Assembly: GCA_902512065.1 (NCBI GenBank)
Contig: CABXHU010000003.1
Location: forward strand, 1-64,000
Reading direction: 5' to 3'
DNA: 64,000 nt
From: an uncultured Bacteroidota bacterium
GTDB lineage: Bacteria; Bacteroidota; Bacteroidia; Flavobacteriales; Flavobacteriaceae
Positions 9,023-16,559 of this stretch are shown piece by piece. The position numbers were made by a program, and so were the translations under genes. Within the stretch, counting starts at the first letter, position 1, and each line of letters begins with the position of its first letter. The notes beneath the pieces are model-generated. The model saw nothing but the letters and a program-made list of their open reading frames with translations, was not told the origin of the DNA and made no database searches.

Positions 9023-10754
9023 GTTTTTAGTCACAACCGCCTTAAAAGAAACATGGCCTAAAAATCAAGAAATTTTATTTTTAGGAGAATGGTGTAAAAT
9101 ATATTCACAGAATGAAAATACTTTAAATAAATATTATACATTAAAATATCATTGGGATGACAGAAAAAAATTAAGGAGAGATTATTTATACCTGGATAAG
9201 TTATTTGAAAAACTTTTAATTGAACTTGCTACAGATTTAAATAATATACATAAAACTAAATTTACAGTTAATTATTGGAGAATTTTAATTGGACCATGGT
9301 TAGGGTACTTTACTCATATTATTTATGATCGTTGGTATATGGCAAATACTGCACTTAAAAATTTTAAAGAATTATCTACTATTATTCTTGAGCTAGATGA
9401 GACTAAACTAGTTCCAAATGATATGACTCATTTTAATAATTTGTTTATTTCAGATTTATGGAACCACTTTATTTATGGAAAAATAATTAATGAATTAAAT
9501 ATTTCTAATGTATTTTATAAAAAATCAAATACAAATCAAAAGAGTAATAAAATCAGAAAAACATTTAGAGAAAAAATTAAATTTTTATACTCAAAATTTA
9601 TAAATAAGTATTCATTAAATAGTTCGTATTTATTAATTAATACATCTCTATCGAAATTAAACTATTTTAAATTATTACTTAAATTAAAAGTAATCCCAGT
9701 TCCAAATGGTGTTTTTTCAATTAAGACTAGTAAGCCTAGTAAAATCTTTCGAAATTTTAAAATTAACTCTGAGAATAGGGTTTCAAAAAGTAATGATTTT
9801 GAAGCTATTCTAAGACAACTAATAGTCAAGCAAATACCAATTTCTTATGTTGAGTCTTTTTCAGAACTGAGTAAGATGTCTCGTACATTAAATTGGCCAA
9901 GGTCACCTAAGACTATATTTACATCCCATTCACATAATTCAGATGATGTCTTTAAGCAGTATGCCGCAAGATGTATTGAGAATAGTAATACAAAATTAAT
10001 TATAGGTCAACACGGAGGTTATTTTGGAATCGGAGAATATGGTTTTACTGAAAAACATGATATAGAAATATGTCATAAATATTTAAGTTGGGGTTGGAAA
10101 TCAGACGATAAAAAAGTATTGCCAATAGGACAACTTATATTTAAAAAATCAATTAATATTAAAAGTTTTAAAAAAAAACACTTACTATTAGTTACAGCAA
10201 CTCTTCCTAGATATAGTTATTTTATTTATTGTGTTGCGATAGCATCTCAATGGTTATATTATTTTAAAGATCAGTGTGAGTTTTTTGATAATTTAGATAA
10301 TGCAATTAAAGGGGAAACAATAGTAAGATTACATAAAAACGACTATAAGTGGAATCAAGCCAAAAGATGGAAGGATAAATTTCCAAATATTAAAATCAAT
10401 AATGCAAAAAAAAATATTTTAGTTCAATTAAAAAAATGTAGGTTATTTGTATCTACATACAATTCAACAACCTATTTAGAGTCAATTGCCATGAATATTC
10501 CTACTGTAATATATTGGGATATAAATTATTGGGAACTTAAAGATTCTGCTATTCCCTTTTTTAATAAATTTAGAAAAGCAGGAATCTTTCATGACAGTCC
10601 TTCATCTGCAGCAGCTCATATAAACTTAATTTGGGAGAATGTTGATGAGTGGTGGAATTCAGTTGAAGTTAAATCTGCTATTTACGATTTTAACAATAAT
10701 TACAATAAAAAATCAAAAGATCTAATAAATAAATTATTTCAAGTAATAAAATAG
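9000..10754 (+). CDS. LIC12162-family surface-carbohydrate transferase
   Basis: 584-residue protein matching the LIC12162 family first described from Leptospira O-antigen loci. The N-terminus FLVTTALKETWPKNQEILFL then EWCKIYSQ, and the later YHWDDRKKLRRDYLYLDKLFEKLL, are characteristic. A glycosyltransferase-like C-terminal half contains GQHGGYFGIGEYG and FVSTYNSTTYLESIAMNIP. The ATG at 9000 is chosen because the family start motif follows within eight codons; an in-frame ATG at 8925 lies deep inside the SDR. It probably transfers a sugar or assembles a surface glycan at the cytoplasmic face. The reaction is not known. Confidence 0.8.
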   Translation: MVVEAAGRFLVTTALKETWPKNQEILFLGEWCKIYSQNENTLNKYYTLKYHWDDRKKLRRDYLYLDKLFEKLLIELATDLNNIHKTKFTVNYWRILIGPWLGYFTHIIYDRWYMANTALKNFKELSTIILELDETKLVPNDMTHFNNLFISDLWNHFIYGKIINELNISNVFYKKSNTNQKSNKIRKTFREKIKFLYSKFINKYSLNSSYLLINTSLSKLNYFKLLLKLKVIPVPNGVFSIKTSKPSKIFRNFKINSENRVSKSNDFEAILRQLIVKQIPISYVESFSELSKMSRTLNWPRSPKTIFTSHSHNSDDVFKQYAARCIENSNTKLIIGQHGGYFGIGEYGFTEKHDIEICHKYLSWGWKSDDKKVLPIGQLIFKKSINIKSFKKKHLLLVTATLPRYSYFIYCVAIASQWLYYFKDQCEFFDNLDNAIKGETIVRLHKNDYKWNQAKRWKDKFPNIKINNAKKNILVQLKKCRLFVSTYNSTTYLESIAMNIPTVIYWDINYWELKDSAIPFFNKFRKAGIFHDSPSSAAAHINLIWENVDEWWNSVEVKSAIYDFNNNYNKKSKDLINKLFQVIK

Positions 10755-10930
10755 AAATTAAAAGTATTAATTTTCCAAAAAATGTTTGTAAAAATTTAGA
10801 TGAAGATGCAATTGAAAGAATGATAAACATGACATTGGAAATGGAAAGACCATTGACTAACGCACTTAGTAATAATTGGAAAGAAACTTTGACTCGTGAA
10901 AAGATTAAAGAACTATATTTAAAAATGTAA
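10733..10930 (+). pseudogene. Remnant: C-terminus of an iron-containing alcohol dehydrogenase
   Basis: A reading frame closed upstream by a TAA at 10730-10732 runs to a TAA at 10928-10930 and encodes a C-terminus resembling iron-dependent alcohol dehydrogenases. Key pieces are LDEDAIERMINMTLEMERPL, TNALSNNW and LTREKIKELYLKM. It has no plausible start codon and lacks the NAD- and iron-binding parts, so it is a deletion remnant. Its first 22 bases overlap the end of the LIC12162-family gene. The family assignment rests on the terminal pattern only. KdnB-type and related iron dehydrogenases occur in ulosonic acid pathways, which would fit this locus. Confidence 0.5.
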
Positions 10931-11012
10931 AGTTAATCAATGATTTAGCATTCTTTACTTTTTTTAAATTTTAATAATAGATTTTAAAATACTTAATAAA
11001 AAAATAAATAAT
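10931..11012. other. AT-rich spacer before the second NeuB cassette
   Basis: 82 bases of very AT-rich DNA between the dehydrogenase remnant and the next gene. I see no TAnnTTTG element and no hairpin. It is one of the larger gaps in this otherwise overlapping operon and probably marks the seam of a cassette insertion or deletion. Confidence 0.4.
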
Positions 11013-12074
11013 ATGATAAATTTTTCAAAACAAATCGCTTTCAAAGATAGATTAGTTGGCATCAATCATCCTGCATATTTTGTCGCTGAAATTGGTGCAA
11101 ATTTTGATAATTCACTAGATAAAGCAAAAAAACTTTGTGATGCAGCAAAAGAAGCTGGAGCTGATTGTGCAAAATTTCAGAGCTTTAAATCCGAAAAAAT
11201 AGTTGCCCCTAAAGGTTTTCAGAAGATGCAATTAAAAGGTGTTCATGGATCATGGGGCCGACCAGTAAGTGAAGTTTTTAAAGATGTTGAATTTCCTAGA
11301 GATTGGCATCCTATTGTAAAAGAACATTGTGATAATATTGGAATTCATTTTTCCACTTCACCATATGATTTTGAAGCAGTTGATTTATGTATGGATTTAG
11401 ATTTACCCTTTATAAAGATTGGATCTGGTGAAATTACATGGTTAGAAATGATAGAGAAAATTGCATCTAAACAAAAGCCGATTGTATTGGCAACAGGTGA
11501 TGCAACTCTATCAGAAATAGACGAAGCAATTAAAGTTATTGAATCTACAGGAAATAAAAATTTAATATTATTACAATGTATTACAAATTATCCTTCAATG
11601 ATCGAGAGTGCAAATATCAATGTATTAAAAACATACCAGAATGCATTTGATGTATTAACAGGTTATTCTGATCACTCACCTGGAGATGTTGTAATACTTG
11701 GTTCAATTGCACTAGGTGGTGTTTTTGTAGAAAAACATTTTACTTTTAATAAAGAAGATAAAGGCCCTGATCACCCACATTCAATGAATGTGGAAGAATT
11801 CAAATCTATGGTTTCCAGAGTAAGACAGCTTGAGCAAGCGATGGGAAGCACTAAAAAGTTTGTTGTTGAGGAAGAACATGAAACAGTTTTGGTTCAACGT
11901 AGAGGATTATATGCAGCAAAAGATATTCCTTTAGGTAAGGTTATAGATAATTCAGACCTTATTGAGCTTCGGCCAGCACTTGGTATTCTTCCAAAGTATA
12001 AAAGCACTCTAATTGGAAAAAAGTTTAAAACTCATATTGAAGCTGGACAGCCAATCTATTGGAAAAATTTTTAA
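11013..12074 (+). CDS. NeuB-type ulosonic acid synthase (second paralogue)
   Basis: 353-residue PEP-dependent synthase of the N-acetylneuraminate/legionaminate/pseudaminate synthase family. The barrel includes AEIGANFDNSLDKAKKLCDA, SGEITWLEMIEKIA, GYSDHSPGD and EKHFTFNKEDKGPDHPHS; the two metal-binding histidines (SDHS and EKHF) are kept. The C-terminal SAF domain (about 290-353) keeps RRGLYAAKDIPLGKVI. The usual N-terminal NHNG is replaced by NFDN. Unlike the gene at 897 it has no fused isomerase. Context (SpsF-type cytidylyltransferase, GSA-type aminotransferase) suggests it makes a different acid from the first NeuB. Confidence 0.87.
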   Translation: MINFSKQIAFKDRLVGINHPAYFVAEIGANFDNSLDKAKKLCDAAKEAGADCAKFQSFKSEKIVAPKGFQKMQLKGVHGSWGRPVSEVFKDVEFPRDWHPIVKEHCDNIGIHFSTSPYDFEAVDLCMDLDLPFIKIGSGEITWLEMIEKIASKQKPIVLATGDATLSEIDEAIKVIESTGNKNLILLQCITNYPSMIESANINVLKTYQNAFDVLTGYSDHSPGDVVILGSIALGGVFVEKHFTFNKEDKGPDHPHSMNVEEFKSMVSRVRQLEQAMGSTKKFVVEEEHETVLVQRRGLYAAKDIPLGKVIDNSDLIELRPALGILPKYKSTLIGKKFKTHIEAGQPIYWKNF

Positions 12075-12075
12075 A

Positions 12076-12663
12076 ATGATTACACTAAGAGAAAAATTTA
12101 TTGCTATTGTTGATAACGATTCGATTTCCAAGTCTGATGTGATTGTATTATTAGAGGGTGATGGTCTGAACCGTTGTCAAAAAGCTGTAGATTTATATAA
12201 AGCAGGATTTGCTGATAAAATTCTTTTTAGTGGAGGTATTTGTGATTTTAGTTATGGCAGTTTTCCAATATATAATGTTTTACCTCAATTAATTGAAATG
12301 GGGGTCCCAGAAAGTGCAATAATTGTAGAAAACAAGTCTTTAAATACAAAAGAGCAAGCAGAATTTGTTATGGACTTGGTTAAAAAGTATAAATGGAAAA
12401 AACTAATTTTAGTTGCTACACATGACCATCAATATAGAGCATATTTAACTTTTTTAAAAAACAATCTGGAATTAGAAAAGCCAATACTAATATTTAATTC
12501 TCCAGCTAGAAATTTACCTTGGTTTAAAGAAACAGGATGGGGTACAAGAATTAATCGATTATATGAAGAATTTATCAGAATTGAAAAATATAAAAAATTA
12601 GGTCATTTAGCAACTTATGAAGATGTAATAACTTATCAAAAATGGAAGGAACAACAACTTTAA
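12076..12663 (+). CDS. YdcF/ElyC-like DUF218 protein
   Basis: 195-residue DUF218-family protein. Conserved segments are VIVLLEGDGLNRCQKAVDLY, KILFSGGI, ENKSLNTKEQAEFVMDL and ILVATHDHQYRAYLTF, matching the SanA/YdcF/ElyC core. It lacks the N-terminal membrane helices of ElyC. The ATG at 12076 lies one base after the NeuB stop; an in-frame ATG at 12013 is inside neuB and would add unrelated residues. The family is linked to envelope and lipid-carrier metabolism but biochemically little defined. Position inside a ulosonic acid cassette suggests a role in the same pathway. Confidence 0.78.
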   Translation: MITLREKFIAIVDNDSISKSDVIVLLEGDGLNRCQKAVDLYKAGFADKILFSGGICDFSYGSFPIYNVLPQLIEMGVPESAIIVENKSLNTKEQAEFVMDLVKKYKWKKLILVATHDHQYRAYLTFLKNNLELEKPILIFNSPARNLPWFKETGWGTRINRLYEEFIRIEKYKKLGHLATYEDVITYQKWKEQQL

Positions 12664-13295
12664 AAGAGGCTAAAGAAATCATGGGCTTAAACATGATTGG
12701 TCCAGATGAACTTAAAAAAATAAATGAGAAAGATTTATTTTTAAATCTTGATTTGATTTCAGAAAAAAAGTTAAGATCAATTCCATTTGGAAAAGAATAC
12801 CTAAAAAAAAAAAAAGAAACACATTTATTAATTCTGATAATCCCTGAAAATTTTAACAAAAAGGATTTAAATTTTAAAGATTTTAGAGACTATTTTGGTT
12901 TTGACCCAGAATTTAAGCAACCATGTTTTTATAATCAAGATTGGTATTTAAATGAACCATTTTATATTAATTCAAAATTAGAACTGAAATGGGTTTTAGT
13001 ACAAAAAGAAATATCTGAATCCACTAGAGGAAAAGATCCTGACAAACTCAATGATGCAATTGGTAAGATGCAAAATTCATTGACTTATACTTATATATTT
13101 TTTATTTATTTTTTGTCACGTGATAAAATATTGTGGGAACATGATTATGTTTGGTGTGCGGATTTTGATTCTAATAAAGATCAAATTTATATTGGAAGGT
13201 ACTTGGATCCAATGAAAATAAATAAAAATGGGTTTAGTATTCATAGGCATTTGAAAATTAAAAACAGCTATGGGTTGTCTATTATTATTCAATAA
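12642..13295 (+). CDS. Uncharacterised glycan-locus protein
   Basis: 217 residues, no family I can name with confidence. It opens with LKEAKEIMGLNMIGPDELKK, followed by a hydrophilic region, an aromatic-rich stretch (CFYNQDWYLNEPFYI), a KWVLVQKEISESTRGK segment, and a C-terminal part with VWCADFDSNKDQIYIGRYLD. A run TYIFFIYFLS looks buried rather than transmembrane. The ATG overlaps the DUF218 gene by 22 bases, so translation is probably coupled. Codon use matches its neighbours. It probably serves the same cassette; no function is proposed. Confidence 0.7.
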   Translation: MEGTTTLKEAKEIMGLNMIGPDELKKINEKDLFLNLDLISEKKLRSIPFGKEYLKKKKETHLLILIIPENFNKKDLNFKDFRDYFGFDPEFKQPCFYNQDWYLNEPFYINSKLELKWVLVQKEISESTRGKDPDKLNDAIGKMQNSLTYTYIFFIYFLSRDKILWEHDYVWCADFDSNKDQIYIGRYLDPMKINKNGFSIHRHLKIKNSYGLSIIIQ

Positions 13296-13350
13296 TATTA
13301 ATTGTTAAATCCTACATTAAAAGTTGTTTTTGAAGTTTTAATTCTTTTTC

Positions 13351-14118
13351 ATGAAGTTCAAAATTATTCTTGTAACTCAAGCCAGAACATCTAGCACAAG
13401 ACTGCCTGGAAAAGTCCTTATGAAAATTCGTGGCAAACCAATGATTAACTATCACCTCGAAAGATTATCTCAAGCTAGATATGTTGAAAAAATCATTATT
13501 GCAACAACTAATAATAAAAAAGATGATGGTTTAGTTAATCATGTTGAATCATTGGGTTTTGAAGTTTATCGAGGTTCTGAAAATGATGTTTTAGATAGAT
13601 TCTATCAATCAGTTAAGCATTACTTTCCTGATTGGGTTGTTAGAGTTACTTCAGATTGCCCATTGATTGATCCTGAACTTATTGATAAAGTCATTATAAA
13701 AATTTTGAATTATGGATGTGATTATGGGAGTAACACTCTTGTTGAAAAATTTCCAGATGGACAAGATATTGAGGTTTTTAAGTTTTCAGCACTTAAAAAG
13801 GCTTGGAAAGAATCTAAATTAATATCTGATAGAGAACACGTCACTTCATTTATTAAGAATAATTCAAATTTCAATGGCGGAAACTTATTTTCTGCGTTAA
13901 ACTACAATACAGAATTAGATTTTTCTCAAACACGAATGACAGTTGATGAGAAGGAAGACTTAGAAGTCATTAAAATTTTGATTAAAAATTTGGGAAGTAA
14001 TAAAACTTGGCTAGATTATGCTAATTACATTTCTCTAAAAGGTTTAAATAAAATAAATGGTATGATAATAAGAAATGAAGGTTTCTATAAATCTTTAAAA
14101 AATGATAAAAATGGGTAA
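13351..14118 (+). CDS. SpsF-type cytidylyltransferase
   Basis: 255-residue nucleotidyltransferase of the SpsF / acylneuraminate cytidylyltransferase family. Hallmarks are VTQARTSSTRLPGKVLMKI near the N-terminus, IIATTNNKKDD, VYRGSENDVLDRFYQ, VVRVTSDCPLIDPELID and TRMTVDEKEDLEVI. SpsF-like enzymes sit in glycan loci beside NeuB homologues (spsE) and GSA-type aminotransferases, exactly the arrangement here. The likely role is CMP activation of the acid made by the NeuB paralogue at 11013. It overlaps the aminotransferase gene by 8-17 bases depending on that gene's start. Confidence 0.83.
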   Translation: MKFKIILVTQARTSSTRLPGKVLMKIRGKPMINYHLERLSQARYVEKIIIATTNNKKDDGLVNHVESLGFEVYRGSENDVLDRFYQSVKHYFPDWVVRVTSDCPLIDPELIDKVIIKILNYGCDYGSNTLVEKFPDGQDIEVFKFSALKKAWKESKLISDREHVTSFIKNNSNFNGGNLFSALNYNTELDFSQTRMTVDEKEDLEVIKILIKNLGSNKTWLDYANYISLKGLNKINGMIIRNEGFYKSLKNDKNG

Positions 14119-15418
14119 AGGACAAAAGCTATATAAAAAGGCAAAAAAACTGATTCCAGGTGGAACAATGTTACTTTCTAAAAGACCTGAAATGTTTTTA
14201 CCAGAAAATTGGCCCTCTTATTTTTCAAGAGCAAAAGGCTGTAAAATTTGGGATCTTGAAGGAAAAGAGTTAATAGACATGTCTATTATGAGTATTGGAA
14301 CAAATACACTGGGTTACGGTCATGATGATGTTGACAATGCAGTCTTTGAAGTCATAAAAAAGGGAAATATGAGCACATTGTGTTGCCCTGAAGAAGTTAA
14401 ATTGGCTGAAAAATTAGTAGAAATAAATCCTTGGGCAGAAATGGTTCGATTTGCTAGATCTGGGGGAGAAGCAAATTCGATTGCTATCAGAATTGCTAGG
14501 GCTGCAAGCGGAAAAGATAAAGTTGCTATTTGTGGTTATCACGGATGGCATGATTGGTATTTATCAGCAAATCTCAAATCTGGGGATAATTTATCTGGAC
14601 ATTTGTTACCTGGATTATACACAGCTGGAGTACCAAGTACATTAAAAGACTCAGTTTTGACTTTTCAGTACAACAACTATGAAGAGTTATTGAGTTTAGT
14701 TAAAAATAATGATATCGGGATAATAAAAATGGAAGTTGTTAGAAATTTTAGTCCTGAAGATAACTTTCTTCAAAAAGTAAGAAAACTAGCAACAGATAAA
14801 AATATTATTTTAATTTTTGATGAGTGCTCATCTGGATTTAGAGAAACATTTGGCGGCATTCATAAAAAATTCGGAGTAGAGCCTGATATGGCTATGTTCG
14901 GAAAGACAATTGGAAACGGGTATGCCTTGACAGCAGTATTAGGAAAGAAACCGATAATGGAAGCTGCCCAAAAAACATTTATAAGTAGTACGTTTTGGAC
15001 TGAAAGAATTGGGCCAACTGCATCATTAGCGACTCTTAAGGTCATGGAAGAAATAAGGTCATGGGAAATAATTACTGAAATAGGTAAAAAAATGCAATTA
15101 GGATGGAAAGATTTAGCATCTCAAAATAATTTAGAAATAGAAATTTATGGAATTCCAGCAATGAGTTCTTATTCATTTAAGTCTATTAATTCACTTGCTT
15201 ACAAAACATTAATCACTCAAGAAATGTTAAAAAAAGGAATTTTAGCAAGTACTAGTTTTTATGCCTCAATTGCACATAAAAGTTCTTACATGGAAAAGTA
15301 TTTTAATGAACTTAACGAGGTTTATAAAATCATAAAAAAATGTGAAAAAAAAGAAATAGATATTAATAAAATATTGGAAGGACCCATTTGTCACTCAGGA
15401 TTTAAGAGATTAAATTAA
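14102..15418 (+). CDS. Glutamate-1-semialdehyde aminomutase-like class III aminotransferase
   Basis: 438-residue PLP enzyme of the GSA-aminomutase class. The PLP lysine is K268 in FGKTIGNGYALTAVLG; IIKMEVVRN and LIFDECSSGFRETFGGIHKK complete the cofactor site. The ATG at 14102 overlaps the cytidylyltransferase by 17 bases; an ATG at 14111 is an alternative. It is clearly a different enzyme from the class III protein at 4928. Paired with SpsF and NeuB homologues, it most likely installs an amino group on a ulosonic acid or its precursor rather than serving tetrapyrrole synthesis. Confidence 0.85.
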   Translation: MIKMGKGQKLYKKAKKLIPGGTMLLSKRPEMFLPENWPSYFSRAKGCKIWDLEGKELIDMSIMSIGTNTLGYGHDDVDNAVFEVIKKGNMSTLCCPEEVKLAEKLVEINPWAEMVRFARSGGEANSIAIRIARAASGKDKVAICGYHGWHDWYLSANLKSGDNLSGHLLPGLYTAGVPSTLKDSVLTFQYNNYEELLSLVKNNDIGIIKMEVVRNFSPEDNFLQKVRKLATDKNIILIFDECSSGFRETFGGIHKKFGVEPDMAMFGKTIGNGYALTAVLGKKPIMEAAQKTFISSTFWTERIGPTASLATLKVMEEIRSWEIITEIGKKMQLGWKDLASQNNLEIEIYGIPAMSSYSFKSINSLAYKTLITQEMLKKGILASTSFYASIAHKSSYMEKYFNELNEVYKIIKKCEKKEIDINKILEGPICHSGFKRLN

Positions 15419-15513
15419 TCATAATCAATTTAAATTTTCAAGTTATTTATGTGTTCACAAAAATTTAATAATAGATATATTGCCTAATTATAAAATGTAA
15501 ATTATTGAGTCGT

Positions 15514-16485
15514 ATGGATAATAAAGATTTGTATAATAAAAATGAAGCTAAACAATTTTACGAAAATAGATATGAGGATAATTATATGGATGATTGGCCA
15601 TTAGAAAAAAAACAAAGAATTTCATATGTGATTCAAAGTTTACAATTACCTGATTATGGTGTTGCATTGGATTTTGGATGCGGATGTGGTGTTTTCACAA
15701 ATGTTATACAAAAGCAACTTCCAAAATGGAAAGTCTATGGTTGTGATATTAGCAATAATGCAATTGAAAATGCTAAAAACCGCTTCCCTCAGTGTTCTTT
15801 TTTTGTTTCTGATTCTGATCAAGTCCCAAATATCAAATTTGATTTTTTGTTTTCTCACCATGTACTTGAACATGTTTTTGACATTAAAAAAATTATTAAG
15901 GATATAAATAATTTTTTAAAACCTAAATCCTTTACTTTTCATGTGCTTCCTTGCGGAAACAAAGGAAGCTTTGAATATGAGGTTTGTAGTATGAGAAAAG
16001 ATGGGATAAATAAGAAAATGGAAAATAGATTCTTTTTTGAAGACGAAGGTCATGTTCGAAGATTGACAACAGATGAAACAAATAAATTAATGAGAAAATA
16101 TTCATTTTTTTTAAATAAAGAGTTTTATAGCAATCAATATTATGGTGCTGTTAAATGGATTTCTCAATCACACCCAAAATTTATTTTAGAGTTTACAAAT
16201 CCGTCTAAAGGTAAAAACAATAAAGCAATCAAGTTTTTGTTTTGGATTCAGTTAAATTTTCTTTTATTATTTGCTCTTCAATTGCCCATGAACCTTGCTA
16301 AGCGAATAAAACTCATTAGAAATAAAAAGATATATCATTATTGTCTAATTGTTATAAATTTAATTCCTTCATTAATTTCTTATCCTTTTTACACTTTCAT
16401 TAATTTCAAGGCTGATGAAGAATGGAAGTCTAAAAATCAATCAATAAATGGAAGTGAAATGTACTTAATTTATAATAGAAAATGA
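15514..16485 (+). CDS. SAM-dependent methyltransferase with hydrophobic C-terminal region
   Basis: 323-residue class I methyltransferase. Motif I is VALDFGCGCGVF (about residues 48-59), motif II YGCDISNNAIENA, and LFSHHVLEHVFD follows. The C-terminal half holds two hydrophobic stretches (FLFWIQLNFLLLFALQLPM and YHYCLIVINLIPSLISYPFY) that could attach it to the membrane. The ATG at 15514 is chosen over a TTG nine bases upstream. A 95-base gap separates it from the aminotransferase. The likely role is methylation of a lipid-linked or nucleotide-linked sugar; the acceptor is unknown. Confidence 0.78.
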   Translation: MDNKDLYNKNEAKQFYENRYEDNYMDDWPLEKKQRISYVIQSLQLPDYGVALDFGCGCGVFTNVIQKQLPKWKVYGCDISNNAIENAKNRFPQCSFFVSDSDQVPNIKFDFLFSHHVLEHVFDIKKIIKDINNFLKPKSFTFHVLPCGNKGSFEYEVCSMRKDGINKKMENRFFFEDEGHVRRLTTDETNKLMRKYSFFLNKEFYSNQYYGAVKWISQSHPKFILEFTNPSKGKNNKAIKFLFWIQLNFLLLFALQLPMNLAKRIKLIRNKKIYHYCLIVINLIPSLISYPFYTFINFKADEEWKSKNQSINGSEMYLIYNRK

Positions 16486-16559
16486 TAAAATTAAACAAAG
16501 TGTGAACTGTTGAGATAAATTTTAAAAACTATAATTTATTTCTATAATGTTAAAAAAAA

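Noticed and set aside
14102-15418. Housekeeping glutamate-1-semialdehyde aminomutase (hemL)
   Set aside because: It overlaps an SpsF-type gene in a NeuB cassette and diverges from HemL; a sugar aminotransferase is more likely.
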